The position numbers were made by a program, and so were the translations under genes. Shown one piece after another: positions 8,843 through 18,512 of a DNA stretch of 52,369 bases. Where the stretch lies: contig JAFEAL010000007.1 in the NCBI GenBank assembly GCA_018266435.1, positions 37,767 through 90,135 on the forward strand. The letters are read 5' to 3'. This DNA is from Bacteroidota bacterium (GTDB taxonomy: Bacteria; Bacteroidota; Bacteroidia; Cytophagales; Cyclobacteriaceae). Position 1 is the stretch's first letter. Every line of letters begins with the position of its first letter. The notes beneath the pieces are model-generated. The model was given only the letters and a program-made list of their open reading frames with translations, ran no database searches and was not told where the DNA came from.

Positions 8843-9811
8843 ATGTCACGAATCTTAACGGGGATAACCAGCAACGGCCGCCCACACTTAGGCAATATTT
8901 TGGGCGCAATCATTCCCGCCATTGAACTCTCCAGGCAACCGGGTAATGAGTCATTTTTTTTTATTGCCGATCTGCATTCAATGATCAGCATCAAAGACGC
9001 CAAAGCCCGGGAAGAAAATGTGCGGTCGGTGGCAGCCGCCTGGCTTGCTTTTGGTTTTGATGCAGAAAAAAACCTGATGTACCGACAAAGCCGCATTCCC
9101 GTTGTGTGCGAACTTACCTGGTACTTGAATTGCCTCACGCCCTACCCCATGTTGGCCAATGCACATTCCTTCAAAGACAAATCAGAAAAACTGTCTGATG
9201 TAAATGCCGGCCTCTTCACTTACCCGGTACTCATGGCGGCCGATATTATTCTATACAATGCCAACTTTGTGCCGGTAGGCAAAGACCAACGGCAACACCT
9301 GGAAATGGCCCGTGATATTGCCAACTCTTTCAACACCCTGTATGGCGAAACGTTTGTGCTGCCCGAAGCACAAATCGAAGAAAGCGTGATGACCATTCCC
9401 GGAACAGACGGTCAAAAAATGAGCAAGTCGTATGGCAACATCATCGATATTTTTCTGCCCGATAAAGAATTACGCAAGCAAGTGATGAGCATCGTAACCG
9501 ACAGCACCCCGATGGAAGCCCCGAAAAACCCGGATAAAGATAATGTCTTTGCCATCTACCGGTTGATTGCCTCACCTGAACAGACTTTAGAATTGCGCAA
9601 AAAATACCTGGCCGGAAATTTTGGTTACGGTCACGCCAAGCAGGAGTTATTTGAGTTGATCTGCCAAAAGTATGCGAAACAACGCGAAGCATTCAATCAC
9701 TACACAAGCAACCCGGCTGAACTGGAGAAGGTATTAGAAAAATGCGAAGCCAAAGCAACGATTATCGCGACCGAAATGATTCAAAAGGTAAGGGTAAAAA
9801 CGGGGTTCTAA
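8843..9811 (+). CDS. trpS: Tryptophan--tRNA ligase
   Basis: A 322-residue class I aminoacyl-tRNA synthetase that charges tRNA-Trp. The HIGH-type motif is PHLGN near the N terminus and the KMSKS loop is KMSKSYGN. The LTSLxxNCLTPYPM-like and PVLMAADIILY stretches match TrpRS. I start at ATG 8843 (MSRILTG); an in-frame ATG ten codons earlier would add a hydrophobic stretch not seen in TrpRS. The gene converges on the next one with only 3 bases between stops. Confidence 0.96.
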   Translation: MSRILTGITSNGRPHLGNILGAIIPAIELSRQPGNESFFFIADLHSMISIKDAKAREENVRSVAAAWLAFGFDAEKNLMYRQSRIPVVCELTWYLNCLTPYPMLANAHSFKDKSEKLSDVNAGLFTYPVLMAADIILYNANFVPVGKDQRQHLEMARDIANSFNTLYGETFVLPEAQIEESVMTIPGTDGQKMSKSYGNIIDIFLPDKELRKQVMSIVTDSTPMEAPKNPDKDNVFAIYRLIASPEQTLELRKKYLAGNFGYGHAKQELFELICQKYAKQREAFNHYTSNPAELEKVLEKCEAKATIIATEMIQKVRVKTGF

Positions 9812-9814
9812 ATA

Positions 9815-10222
9815 TTACTTAGCCACACACCAAACTTCCTGCTGCTTTTCTTTCGTATTCAGAATAATACGCAACGGATTAGGAAGAATGACCAGTTTAG
9901 TTTCTTTACCGGGCATAGTATCTACTTCCACATAAACTCCCTCGGAAACCGAAACTGAAAATTCATTCGAATTGGAAATAGAGTACGTTTTAGCCAGGTA
10001 GGCAATGGGAAGCAAAATATCCGTATCGGGCGAAAGTTTGTCGTGCACTTCTTGCAATACTTCTTCCAGATAGTCTCCATACTTGTCCAGCAATGCATCT
10101 TCAAGATCGTGAAGTTCTTCTTCCAGATCATCGTACTTGGGGTTGTTATAATCAATTTTCTTCAATTCATTCCGCCTTATGGCAATTTCCTGAATGGCCT
10201 TATCGAGAGATTTAATATCCAT
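9815..10222 (-). CDS. Conserved hypothetical protein with N-terminal helical hairpin
   Basis: A 135-residue soluble acidic protein I cannot name. The first ~65 residues are predicted helical and highly charged, with a run of Asp/Glu/Leu (DDLEEELHDLEDALLDKYGDY). The second half looks beta-rich (EFSVSVSEGVYVEVD, KLVILPNPLRIILN). No signal peptide, Cys pair or catalytic motif is visible. It stands alone between convergent trpS and divergent hppD. Balanced composition and a normal ATG start support it as a real gene. Confidence 0.75.
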   Translation of the reverse strand: MDIKSLDKAIQEIAIRRNELKKIDYNNPKYDDLEEELHDLEDALLDKYGDYLEEVLQEVHDKLSPDTDILLPIAYLAKTYSISNSNEFSVSVSEGVYVEVDTMPGKETKLVILPNPLRIILNTKEKQQEVWCVAK

Positions 10223-10312
10223 ACATAAATTTTTTCCAAGATTATGGAAATGGCGTTGATTTTAAAAATATAAAAAACGGATTGCTTAAATTTACTGCTC
10301 AAATCATCAACT

Positions 10313-11407
10313 ATGGAAACTGATTTTCTTCCCCTCAACGGTACTGACCACGTTGAGTTTTATGTGGGCAATGCCAAACAAGCATCCCTGTATTATCAAT
10401 ACTGTTTTGGGTTTGAACTGGTGGCTTATGCCGGGCCCGAAACCGGTGTTCGCGACCGCGCTTCATACGTGCTGCAACAACACAAAATCAGGTTTGTGCT
10501 CACTACCTCACTGGTACCCAATTCTGAAATCAGCCAGCATGTACACAAACATGGCGATGGTGTAAAAGTGCTAGCCCTTTGGGTAGATGATGCCACCCGC
10601 TCATTTCAGGAAACTCTTCTGCGCGGAGCAGTAGCAGTGCATGAACCAAAAAAAATCAGCGATGAACATGGCGAAGTGGTACTCTCTTCTATCAAAACCT
10701 ATGGAGACACCATTCACACATTCGTGGAAAGAAAAAATTACAAAGGAGCATTTCTGCCAGGGTATAAAGCAATAAAAAATAATTTAAAAGTAACACCCAT
10801 CGGGCTTAAACATGTAGACCATTGCGTGGGCAATGTAGAACTTGGCCGCATGAACGAGTGGGTAAAATTTTATGAAGACGTGATGGGCTTTAAACTGCTG
10901 ATTACGTTTGATGATAAAGACATTTCAACTGAATACAGTTCGCTAATGAGTAAAGTCGTTTCTAATGGAAACGGCTACATTAAATTTCCGATCAATGAAC
11001 CCGCACAAGGAAAAAAGAAATCACAAATTGAAGAATACCTTGATTTTTATCACGGTGCAGGCGTACAACACATAGCCATCGCTACCGATGATATTATTCA
11101 TACCGTGGGCGAGCTACGTGCCCGTGGTGTAGAATTTTTGCGGGTGCCCGATGTGTATTATGAAGACGTGAAAGAACGTGTAGGCCACATCAGCGAAGAC
11201 TGGAAAGAATTACAAAAGCTAAACATCCTCATCGATCGCGATGAAGAAGGATACCTACTTCAGATATTTTCAAAACCCCTGCAAGACCGCCCGACTTTGT
11301 TTTTTGAAATCATTGAGCGCAATGGAGCTAAATCATTCGGCAAAGGAAACTTCAAAGCACTCTTTGAGTCCATTGAACGCGAACAGGCATTGAGAGGGAA
11401 TCTTTAA
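10313..11407 (+). CDS. hppD: 4-hydroxyphenylpyruvate dioxygenase
   Basis: A 364-residue Fe(II) enzyme turning 4-hydroxyphenylpyruvate into homogentisate in tyrosine breakdown. The two vicinal-oxygen-chelate halves are clear. The metal ligands line up as His170 (HVDHCVGNV), His253 (VQHIAIATDD) and Glu332 (FFEIIER). The C-terminal GNFKALFESIEREQ closes the active site in this family. Length is usual. The phosphohexomutase gene follows after 13 bases and is probably cotranscribed, though the pathways are unrelated. No homogentisate dioxygenase gene lies in the window. Confidence 0.96.
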   Translation: METDFLPLNGTDHVEFYVGNAKQASLYYQYCFGFELVAYAGPETGVRDRASYVLQQHKIRFVLTTSLVPNSEISQHVHKHGDGVKVLALWVDDATRSFQETLLRGAVAVHEPKKISDEHGEVVLSSIKTYGDTIHTFVERKNYKGAFLPGYKAIKNNLKVTPIGLKHVDHCVGNVELGRMNEWVKFYEDVMGFKLLITFDDKDISTEYSSLMSKVVSNGNGYIKFPINEPAQGKKKSQIEEYLDFYHGAGVQHIAIATDDIIHTVGELRARGVEFLRVPDVYYEDVKERVGHISEDWKELQKLNILIDRDEEGYLLQIFSKPLQDRPTLFFEIIERNGAKSFGKGNFKALFESIEREQALRGNL

Positions 11408-11420
11408 CATTATTTATTAC

Positions 11421-13142
11421 ATGTCATTACTCGACCAGGCCACCGCCAAAGCAAAGCATTGGCTCAACAGTAACATTGATGAAGCCAGCAAAGATCAAAT
11501 AAAAAAAATATTGGCATTATCCGATCAGAAATTATTGATCGATAGTTTTTACAAAGATCTTGAGTTTGGCACAGGTGGTCTGCGGGGAATCATGGGGGTG
11601 GGCTCCAATTGCATGAACCAATATACCGTAGGTGCTGCTACCCAAGGACTGGCCAATTACTTGAAGAAAACTCTTCCTTCAAAAAAAATTAAAGTAGCCG
11701 TAGCTTACGACAGCCGTAACAACAGCCGGTTTTTTGCCGAAGTAACAGCCAACGTTTTCTCGGCTAATGGAATTACCGTTCATTTATTTCCAGAACTCAG
11801 GCCCACTCCGCTCCTTTCTTTTGCCATCCGGTATTTAGCTTGTGATTCAGGCGTAGTCATTACCGCTTCGCACAACCCCAAAGAATACAACGGCTACAAA
11901 GCCTATTGGAATGAGGGCGCACAACTCGTTCCTCCTCACGATAAAAATGTCATTGCCGAAGTCAATGCCATTACTGATTTCAGTCAAATAAAATTTACTG
12001 CCGACCTCTCTAAAATTGTTTCTGTAGGCCAAGAAGTGGAAAATGCTTATTACCAGCAAGTAATCAACCGGATTCCTAAAAAAGAAAGTATTGCACGGCA
12101 AAAAGATATTTCATTGGTTTATTCCAGCTTGCATGGCGCAGGAATCACCATGGTGCCCGAATGTTTAGCTCGATTGGGTTTTAAAAACATCACAATTATT
12201 GACGAACAAAAAACTCCTGACGGCAATTTTCCTACCGTTCAGTCGCCCAACCCGGAAGAACAATCGGCCATGGAGATAGCATTAAAAAAGGCCAAGCAGA
12301 TCCATGCCGAGTTGGTCATGGCTACCGACCCCGATACCGACCGCGTAGGTTTTGGAATTAAAAACGACCAGGGTGACTTCTTCTTATTGAACGGAAATCA
12401 AGGCTTTAGCCTGATGATGTGGTTCATATTAAAAAACCTGACAGATAAAAAAAATACTTACCTCGCCAAAACCATTGTCACTACCGAGTTGGTAGACAAC
12501 ATGGCCCATCATTTTGGAGTAGACTGTTATAATACCTTAACCGGCTTTAAATACATTGCCGAGTTAATGAGCCAATTAGATGGTAAAAAGAAATTCATAG
12601 CCGCAGGCGAAGAAAGTTATGGCTACATGGTAGGTGATTTTGTGCGAGACAAAGATGCCGTGAGTGCATGTGCCTTCTTTGCAGCAATGGCTGCCGCAGC
12701 CAAAGATGAAGGGAAAACATTATATGACTGGCTGCTGCAAATGTACGCTGACCACGGGTTTTATAAAGAAGGCCTCATCAACCTGGTGCGAAAGGGCGCA
12801 GAAGGCGAACAGCAGATCAAAGCCATGATGGAAAAATTCAGAAATGATCCACCGCAGTTCATAGCAGACGAAAAAGTGGTGCGAATATTAGATTACAATA
12901 CCCGTATTGAAAAAAATCTGCTTACCGGTGCAACTAAACCCATTGCCTTGCCCCAATCAGATGTGCTGCAATTTTATACCCAAACGGGGTCAAAAATTTC
13001 CGTTCGACCGTCAGGTACCGAGCCAAAAATTAAATTTTATATCAGTGTAAAAGTTGAGTTAAGGAAAATTTCTGACTTTTCTACGGCCGATAAAATACTG
13101 AACGAAAAAATAAACCTGATCGGGAAAGAAATTGCCGGTTAG
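11421..13142 (+). CDS. Phosphoglucomutase/phosphomannomutase family protein
   Basis: A 573-residue alpha-D-phosphohexomutase of the long (PgcA/PGM2-like) type, which interconverts sugar 1- and 6-phosphates. Seen are the phosphoserine loop TASHNPKEYNGYK with Ser150, the metal loop DPDTDRVG, the sugar-binding GEESYGY and the phosphate-binding RPSGTEPKIKFY near the C terminus. All catalytic features are intact. Whether glucose or mannose phosphates (or deoxyribose phosphates, as in PGM2) are preferred cannot be read from the sequence. Probable second gene after hppD. Confidence 0.93.
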   Translation: MSLLDQATAKAKHWLNSNIDEASKDQIKKILALSDQKLLIDSFYKDLEFGTGGLRGIMGVGSNCMNQYTVGAATQGLANYLKKTLPSKKIKVAVAYDSRNNSRFFAEVTANVFSANGITVHLFPELRPTPLLSFAIRYLACDSGVVITASHNPKEYNGYKAYWNEGAQLVPPHDKNVIAEVNAITDFSQIKFTADLSKIVSVGQEVENAYYQQVINRIPKKESIARQKDISLVYSSLHGAGITMVPECLARLGFKNITIIDEQKTPDGNFPTVQSPNPEEQSAMEIALKKAKQIHAELVMATDPDTDRVGFGIKNDQGDFFLLNGNQGFSLMMWFILKNLTDKKNTYLAKTIVTTELVDNMAHHFGVDCYNTLTGFKYIAELMSQLDGKKKFIAAGEESYGYMVGDFVRDKDAVSACAFFAAMAAAAKDEGKTLYDWLLQMYADHGFYKEGLINLVRKGAEGEQQIKAMMEKFRNDPPQFIADEKVVRILDYNTRIEKNLLTGATKPIALPQSDVLQFYTQTGSKISVRPSGTEPKIKFYISVKVELRKISDFSTADKILNEKINLIGKEIAG

Positions 13143-13192
13143 CTTACCTGATCAACTGATAGTACCAAGTTCTCTCCCGGTTTTTTCATATT

Positions 13193-15223
13193 TTATTTTT
13201 TTGTTGCGGTTCGTACCAATACTGCCGCCATTGCAAAGAAACAAAGCGATCCGAAAATCATATACCCGTTCTCTCCCATCATAGCAGAAAGCGAATGCTC
13301 AACACTGATTGATTGCAGCGTCTCAAAATAAAATACCGACAACACCGCCACCACTACTCCTGAAATTGCCCCCCCTGCAATTAACCCGGTGGCAAAAAGA
13401 TTACCACGGCTCAGGTCATCTTCATCTTTCTTTTCGTTTCTCTTCTCGGCTCGCCAGTCAACCATACCCTTTAACGCACCTCCAATAAAAATCGGCAGTG
13501 TGGTAGCTAATGGCAGGTAAAGCCCTATGGCAAAAGCAAGCGCCTTGATTCCGCAAAGTTCAATCATCACAGCAATGAATACCCCCACCATCACATATTG
13601 CCAGTCCAGATTAAAAGATAAAATCCCTTTAGTCAGGGTAGCCATCAAGGTAGCTTGAGGCGCAGGATATTTGGTGCTGCCGATAGCATGTGTAAATCCT
13701 TGCTGCACCAGATCTTGCGTAGGGGTATCTAAAATTTTTATAATCACACCAATGGCCACAGAGGAAACCAATGCACCGATGAATAAGGCTATCTGCTGAT
13801 ATTTTGGTGTGGCTCCAATTAAAAACCCCGTTTTTAAATCCTGTGAAGTTCCACCTGCATTAGCTGCGGCAATACAAATGATCCCTCCTACCACCAACGC
13901 CATGGGCTCATATACACGACCACTCCATCCCACGGAAGTAAAAATCAAACAAGTACCCATCAATGTGGCAATGGTCATGCCACTGATAGGACTATTGCTT
14001 GTACCTACCAATCCTACAATGCGACTGGCTACGGTTACGAAAAAAAATCCGAAAATGATTACTAAAACACCAAGCAATAATTTTTGGATTATGCTATCGC
14101 CTGGAATTTTAGGAAGAATAGAAATAATCAGCACCAACAACAAACTGCCGATAATCACTACTTTAAACGACAAATCTCTTTCGGTACGCGATACCCCCAC
14201 ATCACTTTTATCTTTCAGCGATCCCATACTCTCGCGAAATGAATTCACAATGGTGGGAATAGTTTTGAGTAACGTAATGAATCCACCTGCCGCCACGGCT
14301 CCGGCACCGATCTGGCGGATGTAAGCGAAGTACAGGGCAGTAGCCGGATTAGCAAATGTTTTGGCTACCGGATCCCAATTTCCCCGGCCACCTGCTGTTG
14401 AAATATCTTTAAGGTAGCCCAGCGTTACTAATTGATGCGCAATATTTTCAAAAGGAACGAGTGTAGCCAGCAGCGGAATAATCGCCCACCAGGCCAATAC
14501 CGATCCTGCCACCAGCACACCAGAAATTTTAGGACCAATAATATATCCTACGCCCAAATATTCGGGCGTAATCTCTCCATTGATCGTAGCTGAAGGCCAG
14601 AATTTATTGACTTGCTTTGTAACAAACGAAGGAGTTTCAGCAATGACATGAAAAACCTTTTGCAAGATAGCGTAAGCAAACGCTACACCCATCCCCACAA
14701 AGGCTGTTTGTGCAAATACACCACCCTTCTCCCCGGCTTGCAATACAGAAGCACAGGCTGTTCCTTCGGGGTACGGAAGAACTCCGTGCTCTTTTACAAT
14801 CAATGACCTGCGCAGTGGTATCATCATCATTGTACCAAGCATGCCACCCAGAGCGGCCAGTGAAAAAATAGTGAAGTAATTAAAATACTCTGCGCTGTTG
14901 ATATTTCCACTTTCATCGGCCGATAAAAATAAAAAACCAGGAAGTGTGAATGCCACGCCAGCAGCGATGGATTCACCGGCTGAGCCTGTAGTTTGAATAA
15001 TGTTATTTTCAAGAATCGTGGTCTTAAATAGTTTCCTTCCCAGTGTAATGGCAATCACCGCGATAGGAATAGAAGCCGTTACCGTAAGTCCTGCTTTGAT
15101 AGCCAGATAAGTAGTGGAGCAGCCAAATACAATTCCAAAAAAACATCCGAGTAAAATGGATTTAATGGTGAGTTCAGCTACGTTTTGTTCAGCCGGTACG
15201 TAGGGTTTAAAAGAATTTGACAT
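13193..15223 (-). CDS. OPT-family oligopeptide transporter
   Basis: A 676-residue polytopic protein with about 14-16 hydrophobic segments. The N-terminal LTIKSILLGCFFGIVFGCSTTYLAIKAGL stretch and the PYPEGTACASVLQAGE motif mark the prokaryotic OPT family, which takes up peptides or metal chelates by proton symport. The charged loop near residue 330-350 (SFRESMGSLKDKSD) is cytoplasmic by inference. The gene starts 10 bases after the POT-like MFS gene on the same strand, so the two make a transport operon with the OPT gene second. Confidence 0.94.
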   Translation of the reverse strand: MSNSFKPYVPAEQNVAELTIKSILLGCFFGIVFGCSTTYLAIKAGLTVTASIPIAVIAITLGRKLFKTTILENNIIQTTGSAGESIAAGVAFTLPGFLFLSADESGNINSAEYFNYFTIFSLAALGGMLGTMMMIPLRRSLIVKEHGVLPYPEGTACASVLQAGEKGGVFAQTAFVGMGVAFAYAILQKVFHVIAETPSFVTKQVNKFWPSATINGEITPEYLGVGYIIGPKISGVLVAGSVLAWWAIIPLLATLVPFENIAHQLVTLGYLKDISTAGGRGNWDPVAKTFANPATALYFAYIRQIGAGAVAAGGFITLLKTIPTIVNSFRESMGSLKDKSDVGVSRTERDLSFKVVIIGSLLLVLIISILPKIPGDSIIQKLLLGVLVIIFGFFFVTVASRIVGLVGTSNSPISGMTIATLMGTCLIFTSVGWSGRVYEPMALVVGGIICIAAANAGGTSQDLKTGFLIGATPKYQQIALFIGALVSSVAIGVIIKILDTPTQDLVQQGFTHAIGSTKYPAPQATLMATLTKGILSFNLDWQYVMVGVFIAVMIELCGIKALAFAIGLYLPLATTLPIFIGGALKGMVDWRAEKRNEKKDEDDLSRGNLFATGLIAGGAISGVVVAVLSVFYFETLQSISVEHSLSAMMGENGYMIFGSLCFFAMAAVLVRTATKK

Positions 15224-15233
15224 AACGTTTTTT

Positions 15234-16484
15234 TTATTTCTTTACAGAACGTGAATACACTATATGATGAAAGATAATCAGCAATGTGCCGACTACTCCC
15301 AATCCCGACAATACAAACCAGGTCATTGACGGGTTGCTGTTCATAAAATGAATCCGCAACCAGTCGGCAAGATACCCGGCAAACAAAGACCCAACTGCCA
15401 CCGGCAAAAATGCAAAGCCCATGAACGTGCCCACTTGGTGTTTTGGAGCCAGGGTACTCACATAATCATAAAAACGCGGAGTTTGCGTAGCATCGGCCAG
15501 ACCAAACATAATCGCTCCAATGATCACGAAGGTAGCAGTACCCGTCAGCCCTACTACAAACCAGGCAATGGTGGCCAGCACAAATCCAAAAACCATGGGA
15601 TAGATGGGCTTCCAATTTTTCAGCAGCGCCCCCATCGGCACTGTCATAACAATCACGGCCATGGCATCGAGCGATTCAAGTATCTCAAAATTTTCGTACT
15701 TCAAAACTTCAGTTGCATAAAATGGAAGCAGATAAAATATTTGCCAAAACATCAGCCAAAAAATAGAAAAGACCAATAAGAAGCTGATGAACTTAAAGTT
15801 TTTAAATACCAGAACCATATCTTGAAATACTTTTCCAAACGTGCGCTTTTCGTCATCTGTGTTTTCTATTTCTTTGTAGAATAACAACGTGCCGATGAAC
15901 AGGCAAGCAGAAGTAATGGCAGACATGATCAAGACATATTCAATACCTAAATTTTTTCTGATACTCAGCGCAACAATCGGCCCCAAGGCTCCGCCTAAAT
16001 TAACCAGGGTATAATAAATTGAAAAGCCAAGTGGCTTGGCTTCGGGGGTAGATGTTTTGGCCACTGTGCCAACAATGCAAGGTTTAATAAGTGACCCGCC
16101 TGCAGCGGTAAGGACAATAACAATGATTACATAATTGCGCACACCGATAATTTGGGTAATGGATGCGCCCCACTCAAGCCCGGCTACACCAATACTAAAA
16201 TAGCCGATGGCAAAAATGGCAAAACAGGTCATGAGTGTTTTTCTAAAACCATACCGGTCAACAAATACCCCGGCAACAATAGGCAGTGAATAAACCAGTG
16301 TAGAAAACCAACCGGTAATGGTGGCCGCTTCATCATGCAGCCCTACTTTATTTGCCAGATAATAAGCAAGCACAGCTTTCGATCCATAGAAAGCGAGACG
16401 TTCGAAAAGTTCAAGGGTATTGGCGATCCAAAAGGTAGAAGTAAATCCATTTCGGATTTCTGCAAAGCGCTGGCTTAGGGTCAT
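15234..16484 (-). CDS. MFS transporter, POT/PTR2-like
   Basis: A 416-residue carrier with about 12 membrane helices. The first helix holds ELFERLAFYGSKAVLAYYL, matching the ExxERFxYYG signature of proton-coupled peptide transporters. Loop 2-3 has DRYGFRKTLM, a standard MFS motif. It is shorter than typical POT proteins (about 450-500), so it may be a divergent MFS carrier. It lies immediately upstream of the OPT gene (10-base gap), suggesting shared use for peptides. pckG is upstream on the same strand with a 107-base gap that holds no feature I can name. Confidence 0.85.
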   Translation of the reverse strand: MTLSQRFAEIRNGFTSTFWIANTLELFERLAFYGSKAVLAYYLANKVGLHDEAATITGWFSTLVYSLPIVAGVFVDRYGFRKTLMTCFAIFAIGYFSIGVAGLEWGASITQIIGVRNYVIIVIVLTAAGGSLIKPCIVGTVAKTSTPEAKPLGFSIYYTLVNLGGALGPIVALSIRKNLGIEYVLIMSAITSACLFIGTLLFYKEIENTDDEKRTFGKVFQDMVLVFKNFKFISFLLVFSIFWLMFWQIFYLLPFYATEVLKYENFEILESLDAMAVIVMTVPMGALLKNWKPIYPMVFGFVLATIAWFVVGLTGTATFVIIGAIMFGLADATQTPRFYDYVSTLAPKHQVGTFMGFAFLPVAVGSLFAGYLADWLRIHFMNSNPSMTWFVLSGLGVVGTLLIIFHHIVYSRSVKK

Positions 16485-16591
16485 CTATTCAATTCCGGTT
16501 TCTGATTGACAATGTACGATTTTTTCTACACCACAAAACCGTAAGAGCATATTGCTGTTACCGGCATTACACTCAACTCAACAGTTGTCAA

Positions 16592-18442
16592 TCACTCTTG
16601 CTCCACACTCCACTTTTCTGGCGAGCGCCACAAGCTGGAGAGCAGCAATTCGCGCAAAAACAAAAATTCTTTGGGTAGTTTATCGTACATGCGGCCAAAT
16701 AACTCGGCATGCGATAACAGTTCGGCCTTCCATTCTTCCCGGTCAATCAACATCAACTGATCAAATTGTTGTTTGCTGAAATCCAAGCCGGCCCAGTCGA
16801 TATCTTCGTAATGGGGCATCCACCCGATCGGGCTTTCTACGGCATTGGATTTACCGCGCACCTTTTGCACTACCCATTTTAGTACACGCATGTTGTCGCC
16901 AAACCCGGGCCAAGCAAAATTTCCTTGCTGATCTTTGCGAAACCAGTTCACTCCAAATATGCGCGGAGGATTGGGTATATCGCGACCAAACTGCAACCAA
17001 TGATTAAAATAGTCGCCCATGTGGTAACCACAAAACGGCAACATGGCAAACGGATCGCGTCTTACTTTTCCAAGTTCACCAAATGCGGCAGCCGTAGTTT
17101 CAGAGCCCATGGTTGCGGCTAAGTAAACGCCATAGTTCCAGTTATGCGCCTGATAAATCAACGGGATAGTTGTGCTTCTTCGTCCGCCAAAAATAAATGC
17201 GCTGATCGGCACACCATGAGGGTTCTCCCAATCGCTGTCAATGCTGGGGCACTGCGATGCCGGTGCTGTAAATCGTGCATTGGGATGTGCCGCGGGCTTG
17301 CCAGATGCCGGATCGTATTTTTGCCCGCGCCAGTCGGTCAGGTTTTTAGGTGCTTCCTTGGTCATTCCCTCCCACCAAACATCTCCATCATCAGTAACAG
17401 CCACATTGGTGAAGATTGTATTCTTTTCAATGGTTTTCATGGCGTTAGGATTGCTCTTCATGTTGGTGCCTGGCGCCACGCCAAAGTATCCGGCTTCGGG
17501 GTTGATGGCATACAGTTTACCATCTTTTCCAGGTTTGATCCAGGCGATGTCATCGCCTACGGTAGTCACTTTCCACCCCTTAATTTCTTTGGGCGGAATC
17601 AACATGGCAAAATTTGTCTTGCCGCAAGCACTTGGAAATGCCGCTGCCACATACGTCTTTTCTTTCTCCGGATCTTCCACTCCCAGAATCAGCATGTGTT
17701 CGGCCAGCCATCCTTCTTCGTTGGCCATAACCGAAGCAATGCGCAAGGCAAAACATTTTTTTCCGAGCAGGGCATTTCCCCCGTAACCTGATCCATAGGA
17801 AACAATCGAGCGCTCTTCAGGAAAATGAACAATATACTTAGTAGTGGGGTTGCATGGCCACTTCACATCTTTTTGCCCGGGTAAAAGTGGGGCACCCAGT
17901 GTGTGCATGGCTTTTACAAACTCGCCTTCGGCACCAAGTTGGTCGATCACCTTTTTTCCCACGCGGGTCATTAGGTGCATGTTTACCACAACGTATTCTG
18001 AGTCGGTAATCTCCACTCCTATTTGCGATATATCAGAGCCGATGGGGCCCATACAAAACGGAATCACATACATAGTACGGCCTTTCATACAGCCGTCAGT
18101 GAGCTTATTCAGCGTTTGTTTCATTTCACGTGCATCAACCCAGTTATTGGTAGGGCCGGCATCGTCTTTGGTACGACTGCAAATAAATGTACGGTCTTCC
18201 ACACGGGCTACATCACTGGGGTCAGAGAAGCAGGCAAAGCTGTTAGGCCTTTTCTCAGGATTAAGTTTGATGAACGTACCCTTTTGCACCAATTCATTGC
18301 ACAGTTGATCGTATTCTTTTTGAGAACCATCACACCAATACACTCGCTCAGGTTGGCAATGTGACTCAAGTTGCTGAACCCATTTTCTCAGTTCTGCATG
18401 AGTTACTTTATATGTAGAGGTGTGGTTATCAATGGCGACCAT
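16592..18442 (-). CDS. pckG: Phosphoenolpyruvate carboxykinase (GTP)
   Basis: A 616-residue enzyme that makes PEP from oxaloacetate with GTP, the entry step of gluconeogenesis. The kinase-1a loop with the reactive cysteine is [10 protein letters not shown]. Metal-binding GDDIAWI and the GTP-type [15 protein letters not shown] and NWFRKD stretches are present. These set it apart from ATP-type PckA. Length is typical. A TATCTTTG box just ahead of the ATG (18462-18469) is a plausible own promoter. Together with amino acid catabolic genes nearby it fits growth on peptides. Confidence 0.96.
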   Translation of the reverse strand: MVAIDNHTSTYKVTHAELRKWVQQLESHCQPERVYWCDGSQKEYDQLCNELVQKGTFIKLNPEKRPNSFACFSDPSDVARVEDRTFICSRTKDDAGPTNNWVDAREMKQTLNKLTDGCMKGRTMYVIPFCMGPIGSDISQIGVEITDSEYVVVNMHLMTRVGKKVIDQLGAEGEFVKAMHTLGAPLLPGQKDVKWPCNPTTKYIVHFPEERSIVSYGSGYGGNALLGKKCFALRIASVMANEEGWLAEHMLILGVEDPEKEKTYVAAAFPSACGKTNFAMLIPPKEIKGWKVTTVGDDIAWIKPGKDGKLYAINPEAGYFGVAPGTNMKSNPNAMKTIEKNTIFTNVAVTDDGDVWWEGMTKEAPKNLTDWRGQKYDPASGKPAAHPNARFTAPASQCPSIDSDWENPHGVPISAFIFGGRRSTTIPLIYQAHNWNYGVYLAATMGSETTAAAFGELGKVRRDPFAMLPFCGYHMGDYFNHWLQFGRDIPNPPRIFGVNWFRKDQQGNFAWPGFGDNMRVLKWVVQKVRGKSNAVESPIGWMPHYEDIDWAGLDFSKQQFDQLMLIDREEWKAELLSHAELFGRMYDKLPKEFLFLRELLLSSLWRSPEKWSVEQE

Positions 18443-18461
18443 AAAATTTGATTTGAAGCGT

Positions 18462-18469
18462 CAAAGATA
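18462..18469 (-). promoter_or_regulatory. -7 box (TATCTTTG) for pckG
   Basis: Exact TAnnTTTG match on the minus strand, 19 bases upstream of the pckG ATG, which would leave a leader of roughly 12-15 nt. I see no TTTG at a proper -33 distance. Confidence 0.5.
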
Positions 18470-18512
18470 ATAAAAAGAGGCAAATAAGACTGTTCAATCG
18501 GTTGCAAAAATA

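Noticed and set aside
13809..14324. A 171-codon plus-strand ORF opposite the OPT gene
   Set aside because: Low-complexity Pro/Met/Thr-rich shadow of a hydrophobic protein, with no start signal.
15348..15779. A 143-codon plus-strand ORF opposite the MFS gene
   Set aside because: Its translation is full of His, Lys, Gln and Arg, typical of reading the complement of a membrane protein.
17144..17791. Two long plus-strand ORFs (over 180 codons) opposite pckG
   Set aside because: They are antisense shadows of a full-length conserved enzyme; their translations are Cys/His-rich and resemble no family.
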